Origin: Didymella arachidicola | Lineage: Eukaryota; Ascomycota; Dothideomycetes; Pleosporales; Didymellaceae | Length of the DNA: 64,000 nt | Direction: 5' to 3' | NCBI GenBank assembly: GCA_016630955.3 | Contig: CM049993.1 | Coordinates: forward strand, 1,240,001 to 1,304,000 | Part shown: piece by piece, positions 10,471 to 20,706 of the stretch | Layout: every line of letters begins with the position of its first letter | Position numbering within the stretch: position 1 is the stretch's first letter | The notes under the pieces: generated by a model | Databases searched by the model: none | Seen by the model: only the letters and a program-made list of their open reading frames with translations | Told to the model about the DNA's origin: nothing | Translations under genes and position numbers: made by a program

Positions 10471-10784
10471 ATATAATCTAAGTAATTAGGCTATTCTAGT
10501 TAGTTCTATATTATAAGGTTCTATAGCTAACTAGCTACTTACCTATTTATAAGTAGGCCTTTTTCTCTACTAGCTAGATAGTAGAAGGTAGTTTAGTACT
10601 ATCTAGAGTCTAAAAAGAGCTTAGTACTTCTTATATAGTATAGTTAATCTAGTACTTTAAGGTCCTAATAGTATCTCTACCTAGAGTTTTTACTATAAGC
10701 TTTTAGTTTTCTTAGGTTAGAAGTTAGTCTCTAATTATTCTACTTACTAGCGTAATTACCTAGCCTGTTTTAATTAGTAATATA
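10471..10784 (-). mobile_element. RIP-mutated remnant of LINE copy 1 (ORF1 part)
   Basis: Aligns with the intact LINE at about 18373-18690: for example TTTTCTTAGGTTAGAAG against TTTTCTTGGGTTAGAAG, and CTAGCCTGTTTTAATTAG against CCAGCCTGTTTTGATTGG. It joins 8418-8600 on the left (across element G) and 12631 onward on the right (across element H). Confidence 0.83.
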
Positions 10785-12628
10785 ACGTGTTTCATAAGCA
10801 AGTCGCCCACCCAAGCGAGTCGCCCACCTAACGCCGCCAACCCGCCTACGCAGCGACTTTGCGCAACACCACAACAATTAACTACAGTTTATAGAGTATA
10901 TTAATGCTATTCAGACGCATCGCTAGCATCTACGTCCTCTATTTCTACCTTGCAGGTACGGGAGTTGTGTCCAATCTTACCGCAACGCCCGCAGCGTCGC
11001 CTAACGCGCACCCTCTTCGCAGGCGTCTCGCCCTCACTACGACCCTTACCCTCCTTTTTAGCAATTAAGTTAGCTACTTTACTAACTATAAGGGTCTCCT
11101 CTGCGCGTATATAACGTCGCTTACGGGTCTTGCGCTTTGTAGACGTTTCTACAGCGTCTCAAAGGCGGCCTATTTCCTCCTGCATTAACACTATATTATA
11201 AGCTATCTGCTAAGCGCCCTTTGCCAACTGTTTAACCTGCTCATCTAAAGAACTTGCTAGAGACCCTCGATGAATTTGAATCCGCTTTTGGATCAGAGTT
11301 GACTGCTCCTCTACTTCGTGAGCGTTGCGTGGTGTCTTCGGCTCCTAGGCGACGTCGCTGGGTTTTGGTGGCGTTGGCGTGCGCAGGCGCACATCAAGCT
11401 TCGATAGCACAGCCTCTGGGTTGTGTGGGACTAGCCCAGCACCTCTAAAGCCTGCGCGAACGTTCTCTGCTGTAAACGTCTTCTCAAACGTTGCTTTAAA
11501 AGCTGGTAGGAAGGTTTCCTTGTTGATATGGTGGACACGACTGCGTGCCAAGGCCGAAACCTCGTCGCCATACAAGCGCTTCAGCGGCGAGAAGCAGGCA
11601 ACGTCAAGTGGCTGCAGCAGGTGCGACGAGTGCGGGGGCATACAGAGAGTGATTATCTTCTTCTCTCTGCAGAGATCCTGGAAATCCACTGAGCAGTGGC
11701 TCTCATGGCCGTCAATTATAAGTAGCCGGTAGACCCCAACTGGCTTCGCATGCAAGTCGAAGTGTTTAAGCCAGGCAAGCGCCAAATTGTTGTTAGTCTA
11801 GCCAGTAGGACTAACATCAATAACCCAGTCCTGTGGAAGGTCCTCAGTAAACCAGTTAGAGATAAGAACCTTGCCTGCGAGGATGAGGAACGGTGGGATA
11901 ACCTTCCCCGTCGACCCGACGCCTTGTACCAGGGTAACCCACTCGCGATCGCCAGGCTGGAGTTTTTTGCACTTCCCAGGCTTCTCTAAGCCCGTTACTA
12001 CTAGTTGCGACGAGATCTTGCCCATCAGAAAGCCAGACTCGTCAAAGTTGTACATGTCCTTGTCTATAATACCGTACTTTGCCTTTATCGACTGAACAAG
12101 TGTGAACCAGGGCTGGATAACCGCCGGGTCCTCGCAGGCAGCTCGCTGGCGATCGTACGGGCGGGTCCATCGCTTTTGCAGCTCAGGTGTGCGTTTTATG
12201 AAGTTGTCAACCCAGTTCTTGCCAACAGGCTCTGCGTCGCGTGCGCGGAGCAGTCTATCAGCTATATCTTGTACAAGAAGCTTTGATGGGGATATCCCTC
12301 GTAGATCTTGCTCAAGTATACGTTCAACAATCGCCTCCTCTTCTAGCTTTGTTAGGCGCTTTGAGTTCGGCTCGCAGTCGCGTCGAGAGCGTCGTCCGGC
12401 GCGTCGATCGCGTACTGTTGTTCGGGGAACACTGTAGACTGCAGCAGCGCGTCTTAGGCTTTGAAATTGATTTGAGGTATAATCAGAGATAGTAAGCTGT
12501 ATATCGCATTCAGTATGTGCCTGTAGAGGCTGGCGTTGTTGTTGCATTGCGCGATGTTCCTGTGCAGGCGGGTTGGCGGCGTTAGGTGGGCGACTCGCTT
12601 GGGTGGGCGACTCGCTTATGAAACACGT
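10785..12628 (-). mobile_element. Fot-like transposon H (nearly intact)
   Basis: 1844 bp between TA at 10783-10784 and 12629-12630. The ends read ACGTGTTTCATAAGCAAGTC inward, with two GCGAGTCGCCCACC-type motifs. It is inserted into LINE copy 1. Confidence 0.88.
10907..12547 (-). pseudogene. Fot-like transposase of element H, a few stops
   Basis: From ATG 12547 the frame is open through the helix-turn-helix and first catalytic motif (YNFDESGF), then stops near 11798 where relatives have Trp in the GWTNNEL-type motif. It is open again 11785-11345 with IDGHESH and LQPLDV, so all three aspartates are kept. A further stop near 11345 (CAG to TAG) precedes the C-terminal region, which still carries the CCHC knuckle (CGRCGKIGHNSRTC) and ends at 10907. 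It is an autonomous-type element disabled by only a few transitions. Confidence 0.82.
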
Positions 12629-12630
12629 TA

Positions 12631-13438
12631 GTAGAGATATTATAAAGAGTAATTCCTTTTATGCTCCTGTATATAGCCTACCTTACTGCAAATAGTAAGG
12701 GTTATTGCAGTTGTATTGCTAGGTTAGAGATGGCAATAAAGATCCGGTTGTCTTCTTTTGGCTTAGCTAGCGGGGCAGGCCGCGGTCTAGCAGGGATCAG
12801 GGGTCGGCTAGTGCCCCTATCCAACGTTTGGGGGTCTCTGGCTACGTCCGCCCAAGAGCGGCGTTCCGGGTCCTGGCTCGTGGAGTTGCTGTAGCTGGCA
12901 TCGCTGCTCCAGCGGGAGCTGCTGGGAGAGTTGCTTGGGGAGAGGGAGGTCAGGGCGTGGATGACCTTCTGCTGCAGCGCCTCTGCGACACTAGCTTCTT
13001 TGGGGTTAGTGTAGCTCTGCGCGTGTTGATCTACGGCTGCTGCGAAGGCAGCAGTGATGGTGTTCCATAGCTGGGTGATCTGCTGAGTCTCGGTGATGTG
13101 GCGTTGGACGGCATCAGAGACTCGAGGTTTAGGAGCGCCCCCACCGGGGTTCTGGCGGCTCAGCGGGGGTGCCTGGTGATGCACATCCTTCTGAAGCCGT
13201 CTTGAGGCGCGGGTATTAAGCTGCTGAGGGGACTGGGGGTCTGGGGACCCCGTGTGATAGGAGGAGGGAGACTCTGCCATCCTATTAAGCTCCTTGCGCG
13301 TCGCGCAGGGGGCCTAGGCGGACGTTAGAGGTACTCCCAGAGTGGCCGCAGTGAGCCGGATCGTTTGCTGTGATTTTTGGGGCTTCTGTGAAGGAAACCC
13401 AGAAATCAAAAGATTGGTGTTCGGTGGGGGCTGAAGGG
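12631..13438 (-). mobile_element. 5' end of Tad1-like LINE copy 1
   Basis: Minus-strand LINE whose 5' end (13438) lies against the 3' tail of LINE copy 2. It comprises the 5' leader (13281-13438, near-identical to 19337-19495) and the start of ORF1. RIP damage rises sharply to the left of about 12720 and is light to the right. Confidence 0.85.
12702..13280 (-). pseudogene. LINE copy 1 ORF1 (gag-like), N-terminal 192 residues
   Basis: Starts MAESPSS like the intact ORF1 at 19336 and stays similar over its length (PGGGAPKPRVSDAVQRH, TSLSPSNSP, RRSWADVARDPQ). It stops at 12702, where the intact copy continues. The zinc-knuckle part lies in the RIP-mutated pieces further left and is unreadable. 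Non-functional. Confidence 0.85.
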
Positions 13439-13733
13439 GTTGGTTGGTTGGTTGGTATTCATTTTTCGTCTAGTTGATGTGGAATAAGTCCATCATCTCG
13501 CCTCCCGAAGGGCATGTACGACGTGCTAAGCTATGGAATTACAGTGCTGATACACTACCTTAGAAAGCATTTCCTGCCTGCGCGGGTATTGTTACCATTT
13601 CAGAACTACAGCTCCCCGTCCAGTTGGGGAGGCTAAGCGATGTATGTATATTAGGGTAATTTCCTTGCATTCTGAGGCATATATGTGCCGTAGGAGAGAG
13701 AGAAAGAGACATCGTGTGAGTGGAGGGGGTGAA

Positions 13734-13773
13734 GGGGTGGAGGGGTGGAGGGGTGGAGGGGTGGAGGGGTGAA
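13734..13773 (-). repeat. Tandem 8-bp repeat in LINE 3' region
   Basis: Five units of GGGGTGGA (the last GGGGTGAA), with purine-rich sequence before it (GAGAGAGAGAAAGAGA from about 13694). It sits between the ORF2 stop and the 3' tail. C/T-rich in the transcript. Confidence 0.85.
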
Positions 13774-13847
13774 GAGTGTTGCATCGATTGTGCTGGACCT
13801 AGCAGAACTAGGTGCAGGTGTTTGCTGCTGTTGCAGGGCTGCAGGAG

Positions 13848-16800
13848 CTAGCGGGGGCAGATCTTGGTGAAGTACTGTGTAAGTTTGACAAAGGCGTCAA
13901 AGGCCTCTGGCTCCTTCACTAGTGCTGCAGTGTACGCTAGGCCATCAGCCTGGCTGGATGGTAGTATTAGTGGTCGCAGCGGCCATCTGCTAAAGCTCCC
14001 GCGGGTCTTGCGGCAGAGCACGAGGTGCTCTGGCGTCTTGTCGCGCCCGCATGAGCAGCTAAGGTTTGCATCCTTGTGATTGTACATTCGGTGATACCAG
14101 GCAAAGTCCCCATGCCTAGATTGGATGGAGAGGAGCCTGGCTAACGTGGCCCTTGGTAGGTCTAGTTCCCTTGGACTGCTGCGTGGTGCATAGTCCAAGT
14201 CCCAGCTCTTGTACCATTTCGAGAGCTTAGTCTTCTTGTCAGACCACCAGGTCTGTTGTGTGTGTCGCAGTGTCTTGCGGGCTATCGTCTTGATGCCTGA
14301 GAGTGTAGGCAGAGCGGCTTTTCCAGTCGGGGGTGAGGGGTGCTGGGCTTCTAGGTTGGCTAATCTGTCTGCTGCCTCGTTCCCCTCAATGTCTAGGTGT
14401 CCAGGGGCCCATTTGATAGAGACGTCGTGTGTCTCCATGGCGCCATGGCACTCCAGGAAAGCCCATTGAGAGGTAGGAGGTGCGTCGCCCCTGAGGCACC
14501 AGACCACTGAGGTGCTGTCTATGCACAGCCAGATTCGGCGGGTGCGGAGCTCTGGTTGCCTTACGGTATGCTGGAGGCCTCTCCATGCTCCTACTACTTC
14601 CGCGTCGAAGACGTGCGAGGTAGGGTTGAGTGACCCGCGTCCAGTGTGCAGTTGTTTTCCGTTCTGATACACTGCAAAGCCGTAGGTAACCCGCTTTTCT
14701 CCTTCCTTTGTGTACTGTTCAGAGCCATCTGAGAAGATAGTGACTTCTAGTGGTGAGAGCTGGGCCCACCATTCTTTAAAAGCCTTAGCTGCAGTCTTCT
14801 TGTCTAGGCTAAGCGTCGGGTCTGTTCGGCAGCCAGTCGAGTAGTGAGGGGCTGAGAGTGTAGTCCTGGGGGTCTCTGGTAGAAGAGATGCCATCTGTTG
14901 GACTTTCGTCTTGACTCGCTGGGGTTGTCCGGTTTTTACGCCCCTGTTTACGATAGGTACTGCTGTGCGCCTAGTGAGAGGGTGGTCTGCATCTGTAGTG
15001 CGCAGGTGGGTTGCAAATCTGAGTCTGGCTTCCTCGAGTGCCACTGCTGCCGGTAGCAGTCCGGCGTCTCGGAAGAGTGCAGCTATAGGGGTTGTTCTCC
15101 ACGCTGGTAGGATGCCTCTTGCCGCTATGGCTAGTGTTTTGTCTATGGCAGCTATGTGCCACCCAATGTAAGCGCTGACCTCTTGTGGCCTGCCTGGTTT
15201 AAGTGTGTGTGGCTTTTTGGTGCGGCCTCTGTACCAGCATTCAGTTCCATACAGGAGTGATGGGTACACACAGGCAACAGTGGCCTTGCGGAGGGAGCTG
15301 GCTGGGGGTCCATAGGTAGTCCTAGCTAGGCTGCGAATGTGATAGGCTACCTTGGCAGCTTTTGCCGTGCGCGTAGCTACATGCCGTCGGAAGGTGAGTC
15401 TGCGGTCAAACCACACGCCTAACCAGCGCAGGGCTGGCTGACTGTGCTCTCCACCCGGGAGGATTGGATAGATCGTGAGCTGTTCATCTACGACGCAGGG
15501 AGGCGCATAGCTGCTCCGCTGTCTGGTCAGGTGGATCATTTCCTGCTTTTCTGGAGCAAAGGTAACCTTATTAGCCTCACCCCATGCTCTGATCTCCCTT
15601 AGGTCTTCTGCGAGGAGCTCGACGTTGTCGTCCATAGAGTGTGAGGCCTGGTATAGACATATGTCGTCTGCGTACCCAAACCTCCGTTCAGTGTCCATGG
15701 ATAGTAGCTCTGCCAGGTACAGTGTGTACAGGACGGGTGAGAGAGGCGACCCCTGGGGTGTGCCGCAGGCAACTGCGTAGCTAGGAGTGGTGACCTGGCC
15801 AAGGCGGACTTGCACCCTCCGGTCAGTTAGGAATGAGTCTACAAAGAGGATCGTCCTTTGTGGCCAGCCCTGTTGGGCCATCCGATGCAACAGGCGGTTC
15901 TTCAGGAGAGCGTCAAACGCGCCTTGCACATCTAGGGTGACCATAGTGACGTGCTTTCCAAGCACCCATGCTGCTTCAGTGTCGTGGGTGAACGCTGCAG
16001 TGAGGTCTGCTGCAGAGCGTTTTGGAAGCGCGCCGCCATGCTGGGGGCTGAGGATCTTGTGTGTCATGGCAGTCCATGCAATACGTCTAGCCACAGTTCG
16101 TTCGAGTCCCTTTCCAATACAAGACAGAAGCGCTATCGGTCTCCAGGAGCGGGGCGATGTCCGGTCTGTTTTCCCCACTTTCGGTATCATGGCTACCTCT
16201 GCAAGCTTCCATTGCGCCGGGAAGTGGTTGAGTTCAAGACACCGCTGGAAGATCCTTCGTACGAGTTCCCCCACCTGAGTCCAGCAGGCGCGGAGTAGTC
16301 GCACTGTAGAGCGGTCAGTACCTGGTGATGTGCTTGACACCCCTATCGTGTTTCGCTCACACTCCTCAAGTGAGATGTGTGTGCTCCACGGGAGGGTGGC
16401 TGCAGCCTCCTGGTCTGGACGCTGTCCGAGGTCATCTTCTGCTGTGTAGCGGTTGAGAACTTCCTGTCTAAGTGCCTCTGCTTTCTCTAGGGGGTCTGAT
16501 ATCGTTCTGTTGTTCACTTCGAGGGGAGTGTCCTGGTTCTCTGGCGTGAGCTTGTGCCAGGCAATGATCTTGAACAGGTCCTTGTCGTCTCTAGCGTTAT
16601 CGATGACGTGCCTCCAGTACTGCCTCTTGGCCTGTCGGACGGTAGTCTTGAAGGCCTGTCTCTCCTCTGGTAGACTGCCAGAGCAGAGCTGTCTAGCACG
16701 TTTGTAGGCCTGGTAGGCGGTCTTGCACTCCTCGGTCCACCATGGTGCAGCGCGGCCTTCCTTGCGGTTGAGCTTGCCTGCTGCCTGTACAGAGTGCTGT

Positions 16801-17681
16801 ATAGCCTCTGTGAGCAGCGTGACGCATTCTTCTAGCTGTGCTGCATCCTGTGTTGCAAGCGGGTCTGCGATGTTTTGGGCACCCATTTCTACCAGCCCAG
16901 CGAACTTAGCTAGGCTCGCCTCTGGAACTCTGTAGTGGTACTGTTCTAGTTGCGGAGTGCCTGGTGTGGAGATGGGGACAGAGGTCACTATCGTCTCATG
17001 ATCTGAGCCGCTGTGCATGCTAGCATCGACAGCAGACTGGGCAAACGGGATGTTAGAGAAGGTGAGGTCAAGAACGTGACCAGCGCAGTGTGTTGGCTGC
17101 CCTGGCACACCAATGTAGTCCATAGACGCGTTGGCAGCCCATCTAGCTAGCTCCACTCCTCCGTTGGCTGCAGTGATGGTAGGCTCAAAGGATTCGTGTC
17201 TGGCGTTAAAGTCGCCCCCGACAAGGCAGAGCTGAGGGGGTGTCAGATGTGTGACGTATTGAATGACGTCTGGGGTGTGTGGCTGTCTGTAGCAGTTGAG
17301 TATGGCGACTCCATTTACTACCGCCCATAGCATGTCTGGGTGGTTGAGACTCTCTCTAGCCTGGTACCGTAGGTGGCGGCCTCTGCGGATGTATGTCATC
17401 ACTCTAGGGCGGACTGAGCCTGGTGTGTTGGGGCTGTCCCAGGTGCTGATAGGTGCTAGGTGCTTGAAACCAGGGTGAGTGGATGTTCTCGAGTTGGCAC
17501 ATGCGAAGGGCTCTTGAACACACACAACATCTATGCCCTTCTGGAAGGCCAGCTCTAGTGTTGTGATGTGCCAGGGCGAGCATCTGCCGACGTTGGCCCA
17601 GCATACACGGAGTTGTCTGCTTGGTAGACTGTGCTGTTGACGCCTGTTGTGGGCTGGTATGTTGTAGGGGTGTTCTAGCAT
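13848..17681 (-). CDS. LINE ORF2: endonuclease, reverse transcriptase and RNase H polyprotein
   Basis: 1277 residues. The N-terminal ~235 residues are an APE-type endonuclease that nicks target DNA: VQEPF supplies the Glu, GGDFNARH the Asp/Asn and SDHE the His. The reverse transcriptase spans about residues 480-760, with CGTPQGSPLSP and the catalytic GYADDI. An RNase H domain follows (SDGSEQ, DAEVVGAW, CIDSTS, GNEAADRL, giving the D-E-D-D set). Near the C-terminus is a CSCG-PEHL-C cysteine/histidine motif common in Tad1/I-type elements. RNase H plus the APE domain place it near the Tad1/I group. It overlaps the ORF1 stop: the ATG at 17681 and the ORF1 TAG share ATGCTAG, suggesting termination-reinitiation. 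No disabling mutation is seen. Confidence 0.92.
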   Translation of the reverse strand: MLEHPYNIPAHNRRQQHSLPSRQLRVCWANVGRCSPWHITTLELAFQKGIDVVCVQEPFACANSRTSTHPGFKHLAPISTWDSPNTPGSVRPRVMTYIRRGRHLRYQARESLNHPDMLWAVVNGVAILNCYRQPHTPDVIQYVTHLTPPQLCLVGGDFNARHESFEPTITAANGGVELARWAANASMDYIGVPGQPTHCAGHVLDLTFSNIPFAQSAVDASMHSGSDHETIVTSVPISTPGTPQLEQYHYRVPEASLAKFAGLVEMGAQNIADPLATQDAAQLEECVTLLTEAIQHSVQAAGKLNRKEGRAAPWWTEECKTAYQAYKRARQLCSGSLPEERQAFKTTVRQAKRQYWRHVIDNARDDKDLFKIIAWHKLTPENQDTPLEVNNRTISDPLEKAEALRQEVLNRYTAEDDLGQRPDQEAAATLPWSTHISLEECERNTIGVSSTSPGTDRSTVRLLRACWTQVGELVRRIFQRCLELNHFPAQWKLAEVAMIPKVGKTDRTSPRSWRPIALLSCIGKGLERTVARRIAWTAMTHKILSPQHGGALPKRSAADLTAAFTHDTEAAWVLGKHVTMVTLDVQGAFDALLKNRLLHRMAQQGWPQRTILFVDSFLTDRRVQVRLGQVTTPSYAVACGTPQGSPLSPVLYTLYLAELLSMDTERRFGYADDICLYQASHSMDDNVELLAEDLREIRAWGEANKVTFAPEKQEMIHLTRQRSSYAPPCVVDEQLTIYPILPGGEHSQPALRWLGVWFDRRLTFRRHVATRTAKAAKVAYHIRSLARTTYGPPASSLRKATVACVYPSLLYGTECWYRGRTKKPHTLKPGRPQEVSAYIGWHIAAIDKTLAIAARGILPAWRTTPIAALFRDAGLLPAAVALEEARLRFATHLRTTDADHPLTRRTAVPIVNRGVKTGQPQRVKTKVQQMASLLPETPRTTLSAPHYSTGCRTDPTLSLDKKTAAKAFKEWWAQLSPLEVTIFSDGSEQYTKEGEKRVTYGFAVYQNGKQLHTGRGSLNPTSHVFDAEVVGAWRGLQHTVRQPELRTRRIWLCIDSTSVVWCLRGDAPPTSQWAFLECHGAMETHDVSIKWAPGHLDIEGNEAADRLANLEAQHPSPPTGKAALPTLSGIKTIARKTLRHTQQTWWSDKKTKLSKWYKSWDLDYAPRSSPRELDLPRATLARLLSIQSRHGDFAWYHRMYNHKDANLSCSCGRDKTPEHLVLCRKTRGSFSRWPLRPLILPSSQADGLAYTAALVKEPEAFDAFVKLTQYFTKICPR

Positions 17682-19336
17682 GACGATGGCGGGTCATCGC
17701 TCATGCTGGTGTCTTCCCTCTCCGAGGTGGACGGGTCAGTGTGGATAGTCGATTGTGGGCGGATGCTGCCGGCAGACAGCTGTCCTACATTGAGGCTTCT
17801 CTGGCCTGTGGCGGCCCGCCTTGGTCTCTTTGCTCTGCCAGTGGAAGAGGAGGATGGATAGGAGTTAGTCGTTGTAGGAAGTGATGCGGAAGCCCTGCTA
17901 TCTCCTTCTTGCCTCTGGGTGGGAGGCTGGGGAGGCGCTGTCTCCGATGCCTCTAGAGGAGTAGTCTCAGGCTGAAGCGTTGCCTGTCTGAGGGTCTCTT
18001 CGACTGTCCTGTAGAGGTGCTGCTGTGCTATCTTGCCTGCGCGTCGGATAGCCTTCAGCTCGGCTCTTGTAGGCTTGATGCTGTGTCCGTTGACCCGGCG
18101 AGGGGCTGCAGGGCAGTTGGCGTGGCTAGCTGGGTGTGGTCCGTGGCAGTTGGCGCACACGGCTTTGTGGGCGCAGTTGTCCCCGTACGGTCCTTGGTGT
18201 CTGTCTGTGCGGTCTCCACAGTGCACGCAGCGCGCTACCTGGGTGCATCGGGCAGCGTTACAGTAGCCCTGGCAGCCTGGGTTGTGGCGCTGGATGGTAG
18301 GGTGCTTGTTGATCACCTTGGAGTACTCGCTGATACCAAAAAGGCGGAACGAGCGGACTGGCTCCTTGTAAGAGATGATCCAGGTGGTAAGGCCACGGTG
18401 GTTGGCTCCATGTCGTGAGGCCCTGCAGCTGACCGGCTGCCTGCCTGTTTGCGAGCATACCTCTTCCTCCACTAGCTGGATAGTCGTGGGTAGTTCTGTG
18501 CCGTCGAGGGTTCGAAGGGAACTGGGTACTCCCTGTACTGCGTAGTTGATCCAGCGTTCTGGGACCCTTACCGCGTCTCCGTCTAGTGCTCTCGCTAGAA
18601 GTTCCTGGTTTTCTTGGGTTAGAAGCTGGTCCCGGATAGACTTATTAGCTGGGGTGATCGCCCAGCCTGTTTTGATTGGTGATGCGGCAGGTATGTCCCT
18701 CAGGGTGATTCCTCCTATGCTCTTGCAAACTGCCTGTCTTACCGCAAATGGTGAGGGTTGTTGCAGTCGCATTGTTGGGTTGGAGATGGCTATGAAGATT
18801 CGATCGTCTTCTTTGGGCTTAGCCGACGGACCAGGCCGGGGTTTAGCAGGGATCAGGGGTCGGTTGGCACCCCTATCTGAGATTTGGGGGTCTCTGGCTA
18901 CGTCCGCCCAAGAGCGGCGTCCTGACTCTTGGCTCCCGGGGTTGCTGTGATTAGTGTCACTGCTCCAGCGAGAGCTAGGGGGAGAGTTGCTTGGGGAGAG
19001 GGAGGTCAGCGCGTGAACGACCCTCTGCTGCAGCTCCTGTGCGATCCTGGCTTCTTGCGGGTTAGTGTAGCCCTGTGCGTGTTGATCTACGGCTGCTGCG
19101 AAGGCAGTAGTGATGGTGTTCCATAGCTGGGTAATTTGCTGAGTCTCAGCGATGTGGCGTTGGACGGCATCAGAGACTCGAGGTTTGGGAGCGCCCCCAC
19201 CGGGGTTCTGGCTGCTCAGAAGGGGCGCATGGTGCTGCATGTCCTCCTGGGGCCGTCTTGGAGCGCGTGTATACAACTGCTGGGGGATCTCGTAGTCTGG
19301 GGACCCTGTGTGCTGGGAAGAGGGAGACTCTGCCAT
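17675..19336 (-). CDS. LINE ORF1: gag-like nucleic-acid-binding protein
   Basis: 553 residues. It is Ser/Pro/Gln-rich at the N-terminus with a helical segment around VQRHIAETQQITQLWNTI. The middle holds a run of CCHC-type zinc knuckles (CVHCGDRTDRHQGPYGDNC, CANCHGPHPASHANC) that would bind the element's RNA. The C-terminus is Ser/Thr/Pro-rich and disordered. Such proteins form the RNP with ORF2 and chaperone target-primed reverse transcription (family knowledge). The start is set at 19336 because the same MAESPSS start opens the other copy. The stop overlaps the ORF2 ATG. Confidence 0.9.
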   Translation of the reverse strand: MAESPSSQHTGSPDYEIPQQLYTRAPRRPQEDMQHHAPLLSSQNPGGGAPKPRVSDAVQRHIAETQQITQLWNTITTAFAAAVDQHAQGYTNPQEARIAQELQQRVVHALTSLSPSNSPPSSRWSSDTNHSNPGSQESGRRSWADVARDPQISDRGANRPLIPAKPRPGPSAKPKEDDRIFIAISNPTMRLQQPSPFAVRQAVCKSIGGITLRDIPAASPIKTGWAITPANKSIRDQLLTQENQELLARALDGDAVRVPERWINYAVQGVPSSLRTLDGTELPTTIQLVEEEVCSQTGRQPVSCRASRHGANHRGLTTWIISYKEPVRSFRLFGISEYSKVINKHPTIQRHNPGCQGYCNAARCTQVARCVHCGDRTDRHQGPYGDNCAHKAVCANCHGPHPASHANCPAAPRRVNGHSIKPTRAELKAIRRAGKIAQQHLYRTVEETLRQATLQPETTPLEASETAPPQPPTQRQEGDSRASASLPTTTNSYPSSSSTGRAKRPRRAATGQRSLNVGQLSAGSIRPQSTIHTDPSTSEREDTSMSDDPPSSC

Positions 19337-19495
19337 CCTATTAAGCTCCTTGCGCGTCGCGCAGGGGGCCTAGGCGGACGTTAGAGGTACTCCCAGAGTG
19401 GCCGCAGTGAGCCGGATCGTTTGCTGTGATTTTTGGGGCTTCTGTGAAGGAAACCCAGAAATCAAAAGATTGGTGTTCGGTGGGGGCTGAAGGGG

Positions 19496-20614
19496 TTATA
19501 TACCCGTTGCCTTAAAGGATCGGAGTATTAGCCCCTGAGTAAATGTGCTCTCCCAAGCCTTCCAGAGCAGGTGGAAGAAGTCACTCTTCTTGATTACTGA
19601 CAGTCCTTGGCCGTTGTGAAGGTGTGTTGTGAGCTCCTTTGAGTACGCAGTTGATAGAGGCTTAAACATCACCACATCAAGCGGCTGAAGCGTGTATGTT
19701 GAATGAGGAGGAAAGATAGCCAGGAGTATCTTGTTCTGATCACAGTAGTTGATAAAGTCCATCGTCACATGGGAGCCGTGGCCGTCAAGGATCAGGAGGC
19801 GCCACTTCCTCCGCGCCTTGGTCTTGGTGAAGCGATCAAACACCTGTTGAAGCCAGGCAAGGCTTATATCGTTGTTAGTCCAGCCAGAAGGTGAGGAAGA
19901 AACAAGCACAGAGTGTTCCCCTGACTGTATTTCCTCCACCCAGCTTGATTGGATGGTGCTGTTGGCAGACTCGTAGATGAGACCTGGCGGCAGAGCTGAT
20001 CCATCGCCACACACACACGCCAGCAGCGTAATCCAGGCGCGATTGCCATCTTGAAGTGATACCTTGACCTCCCCCTTCTCCCACATACGTCTACTGAACA
20101 CGTGTTTTGCCCTAGTAGTGATGCCTATCATGAAGCCCTTCTCATCCATATTGTACGTGTGCTCAGCGTCAACCTTATACTCAGCAATCTTACGCTGTAG
20201 TAAGTTGAAGTAGAGCTCATACTTTGCATAGGAATCGGCGTTGTGGCGATCGGCGTCCATACCCGTTGAGTACTGAGAGATGAGATGGATAGAGTACTTG
20301 TTGATGAAGCGGGTAACCCAGCTCTCGCTCACTGGCTCCTGGGCGACTGCTGACGCGAAATTGGCGATCATCTCTCTTGTAGGAGGTATATGGCGAGCAG
20401 CAAGCTCCTCTATATACTTCACGAGCTCCTCCTCTTGTTGTGGGGTGAGTTTCTGTTGTGCGATTGCCTGCTCCTCCCGCGATCGCGTCTCACCCCTCCA
20501 CGTGCGCGTTAACGTTTACCGCACAACACCATGCTTTTCTGCTATTTTAGACCATGGAATCTTATCTCCAGATACAAAAGTATCACACTCTGCAAGCGCT
20601 TCATTTAATCCCAT
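19496..20614 (-). pseudogene. Fot-like transposase of element I, N-terminal 2/3
   Basis: From ATG 20614 the frame runs through the helix-turn-helix region, with one nonsense codon (TAA at 20516-20518) in it. From 20422 it is open through YNMDEKGF, LILDGHGSH and LQPLDV, so all three catalytic aspartates are present. It ends at ..FKATGI where the LINE is inserted. It is closest to the transposases of A and C: the family lacks the CCHC knuckle and has the NMDEKGF motif. Confidence 0.86.
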
Positions 20615-20704
20615 CGCGTTGTGTTGTTGTAGAGGTATAACGATTATAGCGTTTTGGTGGTTCGGCGCATTGACTGAATCCGCGCATTGAGTGCACGGAC
20701 ACGG
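19496..20704 (-). mobile_element. Fot-like transposon I, 5' part (interrupted by LINE)
   Basis: The right end reads inward from CCGTGTCCGTGCACTC (ending 20704) and is followed by TA (20705-20706). The left part is cut at 19496 by the LINE array. The missing 3' half should lie beyond the 3' end of LINE copy 1 and is not recognisable in this window. Confidence 0.82.
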
Positions 20705-20706
20705 TA

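Larger units (their letters stand above)
13440..19495 (-). mobile_element. Tad1-like non-LTR retrotransposon, full length (LINE copy 2)
   Basis: About 6.06 kb with 5' leader 19337-19495, ORF1, ORF2 and a ~400-bp 3' region ending in a (CCAA)n tail (13440-13457 on the plus strand as GGTT repeats). Both ORFs are uninterrupted and no RIP is visible, so it may be active. Its 5' end interrupts the transposase of element I at 19496. Its 3' tail abuts the 5' end of LINE copy 1. Confidence 0.88.
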
